From Puniceicoccales bacterium (GTDB lineage: Bacteria > Verrucomicrobiota > Verrucomicrobiia > Opitutales > LL51): 20,074 nucleotides of DNA. Position 1 is the stretch's first letter; every line of letters starts with the position of its first letter. The notes beneath the pieces are model-generated. The model worked only from the letters and a program-made list of their open reading frames with translations, did not search any database and had not been told where the DNA came from. Below, piece by piece: positions 7,599-14,326 of this stretch. Location: NCBI GenBank assembly GCA_031278845.1, contig JAITJQ010000055.1, positions 1 through 20,074 of the forward strand. The letters are read 5' to 3'. A program made the position numbers and the translations under genes.

Positions 7599-7958
7599 AT
7601 GAGTTTTGAAGATAAAAAAATTATAAAGCAAAGACGACGGCTACGGATTCGTAAAAATGTGCTCGGAACCGTTTCCCGTCCACGCTTATCCCTGCATTTC
7701 AGTGGGAAGCACATCTATGCGCAGTGCATCGATGATGATCATGGCAGGACGTTGGTTTATCGGTCGACGGTCGTGAAAAATGAGGTATCGGCGATAAAGC
7801 CTAATACGGATGGGGCCATTGCTTTTGGTAAAATTTTCGGTGAAGCGGCGTTAAAGGCGGGAGTTGTCGATGTCGTTTTCGATCGAGGAACGAAGCGCTA
7901 TCACGGTAAAGTGAAGGCATTTGCGGATTCGGTGCGGAGTGTTGGCGTAAGATTTTAG
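7599..7958 (+). CDS. rplR: 50S ribosomal protein L18
   Basis: 119 residues, close to the usual 117-122. Features include RRRLRIRKNVLGTVSRPRLS, LHFSGKHIYAQCIDDDHG and the closing VVFDRGTKRYHGKVKAFADS with VRSVGVRF. L18 carries 5S rRNA into the central protuberance with L5. It lies 9 nt after rplF and 5 nt before rpsE. AGGAAA upstream of the ATG is a modest ribosome binding site. Confidence 0.96.
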   Translation: MSFEDKKIIKQRRRLRIRKNVLGTVSRPRLSLHFSGKHIYAQCIDDDHGRTLVYRSTVVKNEVSAIKPNTDGAIAFGKIFGEAALKAGVVDVVFDRGTKRYHGKVKAFADSVRSVGVRF

Positions 7959-7963
7959 TTGCT

Positions 7964-8506
7964 ATGGGCGGTGTTAATTTAGGAGTAAGTAGGCGGTCGC
8001 GGATGACGAGGCAATCCGAGCGACCGGATGAGGCAAATCGTTTCATTGATAAGGTGGTTTTTATTAATCGTTGTGCCAAGGTGGTCAAAGGTGGGCGTCG
8101 TTTTAGTTTTTCGGCTTTAGTCGTTGTGGGCGACGGAGCGGGGCGTATCGGGGTCGGTCTCGGTAAGGCGAAGGAGACTCCGGACGCGGTAAAGAAAGCA
8201 GTTGAGCAGGCGAAAAAAGATTTGCGGCGTTACCCGATCGCGGGCCATACGATTCCCCATGACGTGGTTGGCGCCTCCGACGGTGGTTTAGTAATGTTAC
8301 GGCCTGCGGCTCCCGGAGCGGGTATTGTAGCGGGTGGCGGCGTACGTTTGGTGCTTGAAGTATTAGGGGTAAGCGATGTGCTATCGAAGTCGATGGGGTC
8401 GAACAATCCCTTTGCGATGGTACACGCGACGTTGGATGCGTTAGGCAAGTTGCGGTCGTATCCGGAGGTGATGTCATTGCGACACGGCGAGGCCGATACG
8501 GAATAG
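7964..8506 (+). CDS. rpsE: 30S ribosomal protein S5
   Basis: 180 residues, somewhat longer than E. coli S5 (167). The N-terminal double-stranded RNA-binding-like domain has VVFINRCAKVVKGGRRFSFS, ALVVVGDGAGRIGVGLGKAK and the helix AVKKAVEQAKKDL. The C-terminal part has LRPAAPGAGIVAGGGVRLVL and LGVSDVLSKSMGSNNPFAMV. S5 takes part in decoding accuracy and mRNA unwinding with S3 and S4. The first 20 or so residues are a non-conserved lead. The next gene is rplO directly. rpmD (L30), which often lies between them, is absent. Confidence 0.97.
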   Translation: MGGVNLGVSRRSRMTRQSERPDEANRFIDKVVFINRCAKVVKGGRRFSFSALVVVGDGAGRIGVGLGKAKETPDAVKKAVEQAKKDLRRYPIAGHTIPHDVVGASDGGLVMLRPAAPGAGIVAGGGVRLVLEVLGVSDVLSKSMGSNNPFAMVHATLDALGKLRSYPEVMSLRHGEADTE

Positions 8507-8515
8507 GAGTTAACG

Positions 8516-8965
8516 GTGAAATTACATGATTTAATTCGAGTGGGTACCAATCGTCCGGTGAGGCGGCGGGGTCGTGGTCAGGGCAGCGGTCGAGGTGGAA
8601 CGGCGGGGCGGGGCCATAAAGGTGGTAAGGCGCGTTCGGGGTACAGTCCAGCGCCCTGTTGTTGTGGCATTCCCTACTACCGTCGGTTGCCGATACGTGG
8701 CTTTGACAATAGTGTTTTTCGGGTTTGTTTTGTGGGCATCAACCTTGATACGCTTGAGGCATTAGCGGCGGAGCACAGTACAATTGATCGGGATGTATTG
8801 GTTGGGGCTGGAGTTGTGAAAGCAAGTGAAGGGTTGGTGAAAATTTTAGGAAAGGGGAAGTTGACGAAGGTGATTCATGTTGTGGCGGATAAGTTTTCGG
8901 CGACGGCCAAGCAAAAAATTGAGGCGATCGGAGGATCGGTCGTTGAATTGATTTCAAATGAGTAG
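8516..8965 (+). CDS. rplO: 50S ribosomal protein L15
   Basis: 149 residues with a GTG start. AGGAG at 8505-8509 sits 6 nt upstream. The glycine/arginine-rich N-terminus (RRRGRGQGSGRGGTAGRGHK, then GGKARSG) and the following YYRRLPIRGFDN are the L15 signatures. The C-terminal domain is visible at KVIHVVADKFSATAKQKIEA. L15 is a late-assembly 50S protein that contacts many 23S domains. An uncommon CCCG run (three Cys, residues 48-50) sits where many L15 proteins have a GGQ-type sequence. The stop is 6 nt before secY, as usual. Confidence 0.96.
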   Translation: MKLHDLIRVGTNRPVRRRGRGQGSGRGGTAGRGHKGGKARSGYSPAPCCCGIPYYRRLPIRGFDNSVFRVCFVGINLDTLEALAAEHSTIDRDVLVGAGVVKASEGLVKILGKGKLTKVIHVVADKFSATAKQKIEAIGGSVVELISNE

Positions 8966-8971
8966 AGTTAC

Positions 8972-10465
8972 ATGTTTTCAGCGTTTTTAAATTGTTTAAA
9001 GATACAGGAGTTACGTAATAAAATTGTTTTTACGTTTTCGCTGTTATTTATTGCACGCATCGGGGCGAGTATTCCTTTACCGGGGATTGATCCCAAGCCT
9101 TTGCACGATTTTTTCATGACGCAGCGGGGATCTGGAGGGAGTCTCGTTGGGATGTACAACATGTTTACGGGAGGTGCATTCTTAAAGGGTGCGGTTTTCG
9201 GACTAGGTGTCATGCCTTACATTAGTGCGTCGATTATTTTACAATTGTTGGCGGCGGTTGTGCCGAGTGTTGCGCGCATTCAGCGAGAACAGAATGGTCG
9301 CCAGCGAATTGCCCAATACACGCGCTACTTAACATTGGTGATTTGTTTAATTCAGGGGATGCTGTTGGTTTTAGCGCTTTCGAATTATCCGGAAAAGATA
9401 TTTCCTGGGTTTGATCGTTCGGTATACGGCGACATCGTGGTGATGAGTCGCGGTTGGTTTTGGTTCAATTCGACAATTATTTTAACGGCCGGCACGATGA
9501 TTTTGACCTGGTTGGGCGATCGCATTACGCAATTGGGCGTTGGAAATGGTGTTTCGCTTTTGATCACGGTGGGTATTTTGTCATCATTACCGGGGGCGGT
9601 GATGCAAGTTATCGAAATGTTTACGCGGCCAGTTGGAGCCGAGATGGCGGTGATCGGTATGCCCCATTTGTTGTTGATGTTGGCGTTACTGGTGGTTGTA
9701 ATTTACAGTATGGTGGCGGTGACGCAGGCGACGCGAAAAATTCCGGTACAGTATGCCCGACGGATTGTTGGTCGCAAGATGATGGGGGGACAGAATTCTT
9801 TTTTACCGTTGAAGGTGAACTATGCGGGGGTGATGCCGGTTATTTTTGCGAGCACATTGATCATGTTTCCACAGCAGATTTTCACTTACATGGCGGGGGC
9901 ATGGAACGTACCGTTTTGTGCGCGCATTGCGAATGCGTTGATGCATGGATCGACGATGTTTTATGTGATTTACGGCATATTGATTTTATGTTTTAGTTAT
10001 TTTTGGGTATCGATTATGTTCAAGCCCATGCAAATAGCGGAGGATTTGAAAAAGAGTGGCGGTTATATTCCTGGAGTGCGGCCGGGCAATGATACGGCGA
10101 ATTTTCTCGACTTTTCGATGACGCGGCTGACCTTAGCGGGGGCGATTTTTCTAACGGTGGTAGCTTTGTTGCCGGATTTAATTTCGATTTATTTTGGTAT
10201 ACCCTATACGATTTCGATGTTTTTTGGCGGAACGGGAACGCTCATTACGGTGGGTGTAATTTTAGATACGATGCGGCAGATGGAAGTGCAGCTTTTGGAG
10301 CGCAATTACGATGGGTTTTTACAAAAAGGAAAGGTTCGTTCGCGTGGAGCGAAGGGTAGATTCGATTTTGCCGAATTCGTGGAGTCTTGTAAGAAGATTA
10401 AAGTTGTGATTTTAGTCTTGACAGGTCTTTTAATTGTTGGTTTTGTAGCCTGGTTATTAAAGTAG
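8972..10465 (+). CDS. secY: Protein translocase subunit SecY
   Basis: 497 residues, longer than E. coli SecY (443). It forms the membrane channel of the general secretion pathway with SecE and SecG. About ten hydrophobic segments can be seen. The first membrane segment and plug approach show IARIGASIPLPGID (residues 28-40). The cytosolic loop has RKIPVQYARRIVG followed by NSFLPLKVNYAGVMPVIFAS. The loop that contacts SecA and the ribosome has IAEDLKKSGGYIPGVRPG at about residues 355-372, with the conserved Arg370. The extra length lies mostly in the first periplasmic region and other loops. It follows rplO by 6 nt and precedes map by 6 nt. Its start lacks a strong ribosome binding site. Confidence 0.97.
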   Translation: MFSAFLNCLKIQELRNKIVFTFSLLFIARIGASIPLPGIDPKPLHDFFMTQRGSGGSLVGMYNMFTGGAFLKGAVFGLGVMPYISASIILQLLAAVVPSVARIQREQNGRQRIAQYTRYLTLVICLIQGMLLVLALSNYPEKIFPGFDRSVYGDIVVMSRGWFWFNSTIILTAGTMILTWLGDRITQLGVGNGVSLLITVGILSSLPGAVMQVIEMFTRPVGAEMAVIGMPHLLLMLALLVVVIYSMVAVTQATRKIPVQYARRIVGRKMMGGQNSFLPLKVNYAGVMPVIFASTLIMFPQQIFTYMAGAWNVPFCARIANALMHGSTMFYVIYGILILCFSYFWVSIMFKPMQIAEDLKKSGGYIPGVRPGNDTANFLDFSMTRLTLAGAIFLTVVALLPDLISIYFGIPYTISMFFGGTGTLITVGVILDTMRQMEVQLLERNYDGFLQKGKVRSRGAKGRFDFAEFVESCKKIKVVILVLTGLLIVGFVAWLLK

Positions 10466-10471
10466 TTAGCT

Positions 10472-11239
10472 GTGGTTTCCATAAAAAGTCCAAAAGAAAT
10501 TGAGAAGATGCGTCGCGCGGGAGCGGTTGCCGCGGTCGTATTGGATGCGGTATGCAGTCATGTTGTCGCGGGGATTTCTACGGCGGAATTGGATCGTTTG
10601 GCAAAGGAAATAATGGATCGCCATGGTGCAAGGAGTAGCACTTTTGGGTTTCGTTCGGGGGGGCGTGTTTTCCCCGGCTACGGCTGTTGGTCCATCAACG
10701 ATGAAATTGTTCACGGTTTGCCATCGGAGCAGAGGATATTGCGGGAGGGCGATATTATTAGTGTCGATCTTACCGTGAGTGTTGATGGTTTTATGGGCGA
10801 TAATACACGGACCATTGTGATTGGTACCATAGGGCCTGAAGTGCAGCGCCTGGTTGATGTGACGCAAAAGGCATTGCTAGCGGGTATCGATGCTGCGAGG
10901 GCAGGAAATACGGTGGGTCATATTTCGGCAGCCGTCCAGCGTTTAGCGGATGAAAATGGATTAGGTGTGGTACGGGAACTGGTTGGCCACGGTATCGGCC
11001 GCAAGATGCATGAAGATCCGCAGGTTCCCAATTACGGCGTTGCGGGGCAGGGGCCTCTTTTAAGATCGGGAATGACCCTAGCGATTGAGCCGATGTTTAC
11101 GTTGGGAAGCGCAAAAATTTCTACGGATTCCGATGGCTGGACGATTCGTACGGCCGATGGTTCGTGGGCCGCTCATTGGGAGCACACCGTATTAATTACG
11201 GATAATTTGCCAGAAATCTTGACTTTGTTGAAAAAATGA
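10472..11239 (+). CDS. map: Methionine aminopeptidase, type I
   Basis: 255 residues with a GTG start. The enzyme removes the initiator methionine from new proteins in the cytosol and needs two divalent metals. The pita-bread fold ligands are all present: Asp99 and Asp110 (SVDLTVSVDGFMGDN), His173 (VGHGIGRKMHEDP), Glu206 (AIEPMF) and Glu237 (HWEHTVLI). His81 in INDEIVHGLP matches the substrate-contacting histidine. There is no N-terminal zinc-finger extension, so it is the simple bacterial form. It lies 6 nt after secY, where many bacteria have adk-map-infA, but adk and infA are missing here. No clear ribosome binding site precedes the GTG. Confidence 0.96.
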   Translation: MVSIKSPKEIEKMRRAGAVAAVVLDAVCSHVVAGISTAELDRLAKEIMDRHGARSSTFGFRSGGRVFPGYGCWSINDEIVHGLPSEQRILREGDIISVDLTVSVDGFMGDNTRTIVIGTIGPEVQRLVDVTQKALLAGIDAARAGNTVGHISAAVQRLADENGLGVVRELVGHGIGRKMHEDPQVPNYGVAGQGPLLRSGMTLAIEPMFTLGSAKISTDSDGWTIRTADGSWAAHWEHTVLITDNLPEILTLLKK

Positions 11240-11282
11240 TTTTCAAAGATTCAAGTATAACATTTATAAGGGATAGATAATT

Positions 11283-11657
11283 ATGCCGCGTTTGATTGGA
11301 GTTGACATTCCGAATAATAAGAAGTTACCGTACGCTCTGAGGTACATTTATGGTGTGGGGCCTTATCGTGCGGATTTGATTGTGGAGCAGACGGATCTCA
11401 ATCCGGACATGCGGGCGCAGGATTTGACGGAAGAGAATATTAATAGAATCACTGCTGTCATCATTGAGAATGGGTGGAAAGTGGAGGGTGATTTGCGTCG
11501 AGAAATTGTTTCAAATTTGAAGCGTTTACAGGCGATCAAGTGTTACCGTGGCGTTCGCCACTATCGAGGTTTACCGGTGCGTGGTCAAAGGACCTCGACC
11601 AATGCGCGTACCCGTAAAGGCGCGAGAAAGACCATCGGTGTGATTAGAAAGAAATAG
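11283..11657 (+). CDS. rpsM: 30S ribosomal protein S13
   Basis: 124 residues. The helix-two-turn-helix region has LPYALRYIYGVG-like sequence (KLPYALRYIYGVGPYRADLI), and the basic tail has RGVRHYRGLPVRGQRTSTNA followed by RTRKGARK. S13 is in the 30S head and touches tRNAs and the 50S bridge. A 43-nt gap separates it from map. The gap is AT-rich, has AAGGGAT about 10 nt before the ATG as a likely ribosome binding site, and contains no recognisable infA or rpmJ. It may hold an internal promoter, but none could be supported. Confidence 0.97.
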   Translation: MPRLIGVDIPNNKKLPYALRYIYGVGPYRADLIVEQTDLNPDMRAQDLTEENINRITAVIIENGWKVEGDLRREIVSNLKRLQAIKCYRGVRHYRGLPVRGQRTSTNARTRKGARKTIGVIRKK

Positions 11658-11662
11658 ACAAT

Positions 11663-12151
11663 ATGGCGGAAGATTTGGAGTCAAAAAGTTCGGTTCCGGC
11701 GTCGCAGGCGGTGGAGGTTGTTGATAAGCCGAAGGAGTCGGTGCAAGACATCTTGAGTGAGGGCGAAGCGGAGGTAAAGATTCGGCGAGCAAAAAATAGT
11801 AAAAACATTTCCCATGGCGTTTGCAGTATTTTGGCGACATTTAACAATATGAAAGTTTGTTTTACGGATTTGCAGGGCAACGTGATTTCCTGGTCGAGCT
11901 CGGGGAAGTGTAATTTTCGCGGTTCACGGAAATCGACGGCCTATGCGGCGCAGGTTGTGACGCAGGAGGCGGGGCGTGTAGCGATTTCCCATGGATTTAA
12001 GGAGGTTGATGTGAAGGTGAGAGGGCCAGGGATGGGACGTGATGCGGCGATCCGATCTTTACAAACATTAGGTTTGACGGTCAATACGATTGCGGATATG
12101 ACACCTGTTCCGCACAATGGCTGTCGTCCCCGTAAGCGAAGGAGAATATAA
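11663..12151 (+). CDS. rpsK: 30S ribosomal protein S11 with acidic N-terminal extension
   Basis: 162 residues, against about 129 in most bacteria. The S11 core begins near residue 45 (KNISHGVCSILATFNN) and includes GKCNFRGSRKSTAYAAQVV, VKVRGPGMGRDAAIRSL and the closing DMTPVPHNGCRPRKRRRI. S11 forms the 30S platform near the E site. The first 40 or so residues are acidic and rich in Glu, Ser, Val and Lys, without homology that I recognise. No in-frame ATG exists between the chosen start and residue 65, so the extension is not a start-call artefact unless a non-ATG start is used. It follows rpsM by 5 nt. Confidence 0.95.
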   Translation: MAEDLESKSSVPASQAVEVVDKPKESVQDILSEGEAEVKIRRAKNSKNISHGVCSILATFNNMKVCFTDLQGNVISWSSSGKCNFRGSRKSTAYAAQVVTQEAGRVAISHGFKEVDVKVRGPGMGRDAAIRSLQTLGLTVNTIADMTPVPHNGCRPRKRRRI

Positions 12152-12169
12152 TCTTAAATTTAAAAAAAT

Positions 12170-12778
12170 ATGTCTCGGTACACAGGTCCAAAAGCTAGAG
12201 TTAACAGACGTTTCAACTGCGAAATTTTTCCTTCCTGCAAGGCGGTTGAGCGTAAGCCATATTTTCCGGGGATTCACGGCCCTCGTTTACGCCGCAAGGT
12301 TTCCGAGTATGGGGTGGGGCTCAATGAGAAGCAGAAATTGCGTTACATGTATGGGTTAACGGAGCGACAATTCCGTTTAATATTTAATGCAGCTAAATCA
12401 CAGCGGGGTGTAACGAGTGAGTTGTTTATGCGGTTTTTGGAGATGCGGCTAGATAGTGTCGTATATTTACTAGGTTTTGCGCGGACGCGTCGGGCTGCAC
12501 GTCAGCTCGTATGCCATGGGCATGTGGTAGTCAATGGTTTAAAGGTTGACATTCCGAGTTATCGATGTTCGATAGGAAATGTGATTGGGGCACGGAACCA
12601 CAATGCTTCGAAAAAGTATGTGACGCAAAGTTTAGAAGATTGTCGTTATCGGGTGGTTCCGACATGGTTAACCCTTGATTCGGTTGCGTTAAAGGGAAAA
12701 GTCGAACGGGAGCCGGTTGCGGAAGAGTTGGAACAAAGGATTAATGGTCAATTAATCGTTGAATTTTACAGTCGTTAA
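12170..12778 (+). CDS. rpsD: 30S ribosomal protein S4
   Basis: 202 residues, the usual length for S4. The N-terminal start MSRYTGPKARVNRRFNCEIF lacks the four-Cys zinc motif, so this is a C-minus form. The middle has GLNEKQKLRYMYGLTERQFR. The S4 RNA-binding domain occupies about residues 95-155 with FLEMRLDSVVYLLGFARTRR and QLVCHGHVVVNG. S4 nucleates 30S assembly. In E. coli it represses the alpha operon. The leader between rpsK and rpsD is only 18 nt and shows no Shine-Dalgarno. Confidence 0.97.
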   Translation: MSRYTGPKARVNRRFNCEIFPSCKAVERKPYFPGIHGPRLRRKVSEYGVGLNEKQKLRYMYGLTERQFRLIFNAAKSQRGVTSELFMRFLEMRLDSVVYLLGFARTRRAARQLVCHGHVVVNGLKVDIPSYRCSIGNVIGARNHNASKKYVTQSLEDCRYRVVPTWLTLDSVALKGKVEREPVAEELEQRINGQLIVEFYSR

Positions 12779-12790
12779 ATTGAGATTGCT

Positions 12791-13777
12791 ATGGTTAGAC
12801 GTTTAGGAAAGTTTGGATTGCCAAAAAAAATGGTACGCGTTGGGGAAACGGCAACGGATACTTATGGAATGTTTATTGCGGAACCCTTTGAATCCGGTTA
12901 CGGACATAGCATCGGTAATTCCTTGCGACGTGTACTTTTGTGTTCCATCGAGGCTGTAGCGATTTCTTCCGTAAAGATTGCGGGTGTGTCGCACGAATTT
13001 CAGTCAATACCGGGTGTTGTGGAAGACGTCGCCGACATTGTACTCAATTTGAAAAAGGTTCTGTTGAAGTCGGATTTACGCAATACGATTCAATTGACGA
13101 TCGATGTGGAGCGGGAGGGAGTCGTTCAGGCGGCTGAGATTAAAGCCACGGTTCCCCTTGAAATCGTCAATCCCGAGCAGGTTATTTGTACACTTAACGA
13201 GAAGCGTCGTCTGTTGATAGAGATGGAAGCGGAAGTGGGTCGTGGCTACGCTTTAGCCGATGATCGAAAATTTACGACGGAAATTGGTGTCATTCCGATA
13301 GATGCTTTATATAGTCCGGTAAAGTTAGCGCGTTATTCCGTCGAGGATACGCGGGTAGGGCAAATGACAGATTTTGACAAATTGATTCTGGAAATTTGGA
13401 CCGACGGTCGCGTAACGCCGGAGAATGCGTTAAAGGATTCGATTGCGATTTTGAAGCGCCATCTCGATGTATTTGATTCGATCAACAGTGAGATCGTAGA
13501 ATTTGAAGACGGTGTACGGCAAGCTAGCGATGCACAGAATCGTTTGCGCATTCTACTCAATATGAGTGTGAACGAGATTGAGTTATCGGTACGCGCAGCA
13601 AATTGTTTAAATAATGCGAATATTACGACCGTGGGAGAGTTGGTGATGAAAGACGAGAACGATATGTTGAAATATCGCAATTTTGGGAAAAAATCGTTAA
13701 CAGAAATTAAGAATAAGTTAGAGGAGCTCGGTTTATCTTTAGGAATGAAGGTTGACGAACACATGTTGAGTTATTAA
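12791..13777 (+). CDS. rpoA: DNA-directed RNA polymerase subunit alpha
   Basis: 328 residues, close to E. coli alpha (329). The N-terminal assembly domain has FIAEPFESGYGHSIGNSLRR and IPGVVEDVADIVLNLKKV. The C-terminal domain (about residues 255-325) has the helix-hairpin-helix region with NEIELSVRAANCLNNANI, TTVGELVMKDENDMLKYRNF and GKKSLTEIKNKLEELGLSLG. These regions dimerise to start core assembly and bind UP elements and activators, respectively. It is flanked by rpsD (12 nt) and rplQ (21 nt), the canonical alpha-operon arrangement. Confidence 0.98.
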   Translation: MVRRLGKFGLPKKMVRVGETATDTYGMFIAEPFESGYGHSIGNSLRRVLLCSIEAVAISSVKIAGVSHEFQSIPGVVEDVADIVLNLKKVLLKSDLRNTIQLTIDVEREGVVQAAEIKATVPLEIVNPEQVICTLNEKRRLLIEMEAEVGRGYALADDRKFTTEIGVIPIDALYSPVKLARYSVEDTRVGQMTDFDKLILEIWTDGRVTPENALKDSIAILKRHLDVFDSINSEIVEFEDGVRQASDAQNRLRILLNMSVNEIELSVRAANCLNNANITTVGELVMKDENDMLKYRNFGKKSLTEIKNKLEELGLSLGMKVDEHMLSY

Positions 13778-13798
13778 TTTTCGACGGAAAGAAATAAA

Positions 13799-14269
13799 AT
13801 GCGTCACGGTAAACATAATCACATTTTAGGCGTTAAGAAGGAGCATCGTGAGGCGTTGCTTGCAAATTTAGCGGTGGCGCTCATCACCCGCGGAAAAATT
13901 GAGACCACTTTAGCGAAAGCGAAAGCGTTGAGACCTTTTATCGAAAAGATTATTACACTTGCGAAACGAGCGGAACGGGTTGAAGTTGCGGAACAAAAAT
14001 TACATTTTCGTCGTTTGGCGATTGCCCGTGTGCGCGACGTAGGTGCAGTGCAGGTATTGTTTGACGAAAAGGTTTCGGAGTTTTTGAAACGAAATGGTGG
14101 CTATGCGCGCATTTATAAATTAGTTCCGCGCCGTGGCGATGCTAGTCCGATGGCTATCATTGAATTTGTTTTAGCCAATGATACGGGGTATAAGAGGTCG
14201 AGAAGGAGAAAAACAAAGAAAATAGCGCATTCGAAGGCGATTCTAGATCCCGTGGGTGCTGTGGAGTAG
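13799..14269 (+). CDS. rplQ: 50S ribosomal protein L17
   Basis: 156 residues. It starts MRHGKHNHILGVKKEHREAL and has LANLAVALITRGKIETTLAK, ALRPFIEKIITLAKRA and YARIYKLVPRRGDASPMAII, all typical of L17. A C-terminal tail of about 35 residues, basic in its first half (YKRSRRRKTKKIAHSKAI), extends past the core. Tails of this kind vary widely in L17. It is the last gene of the ribosomal superoperon. AAAG-type sequence before the ATG is a weak ribosome binding site. A weak terminator-like stem follows at 14293-14326. Confidence 0.97.
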   Translation: MRHGKHNHILGVKKEHREALLANLAVALITRGKIETTLAKAKALRPFIEKIITLAKRAERVEVAEQKLHFRRLAIARVRDVGAVQVLFDEKVSEFLKRNGGYARIYKLVPRRGDASPMAIIEFVLANDTGYKRSRRRKTKKIAHSKAILDPVGAVE

Positions 14270-14292
14270 GCCGATAATTTAAAGAAAAATTC

Positions 14293-14326
14293 AAGGTCTT
14301 GTGGCAGGAAGTGGCGAGACTTTTTT
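14293..14326 (+). terminator. Weak terminator-like stem after rplQ
   Basis: Arms AAGGTCTTG (14293-14301) and CGAGACTTT (14315-14323) pair over nine positions with two G-T wobbles, around a 13-nt loop. The T run 14321-14326 ends directly at the ATG of the kinase gene. The stem is weak, so it may only attenuate transcription into the kinase or have no role. The rest of the 57-nt gap shows nothing else recognisable. Confidence 0.3.

Noticed and set aside
9454..9996. A 180-residue plus-strand frame inside secY
   Set aside because: SecY is unmistakable in the overlapping frame. The alternative is a +1 shadow rich in Gly, Asp and Val caused by codon bias.
11219..11261. Possible promoter between map and rpsM (TTGACT or TTGAAA with TATAAC)
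   Set aside because: Spacings are about 31 and 22 nt, well off the preferred 17, so it cannot be supported from sequence alone.
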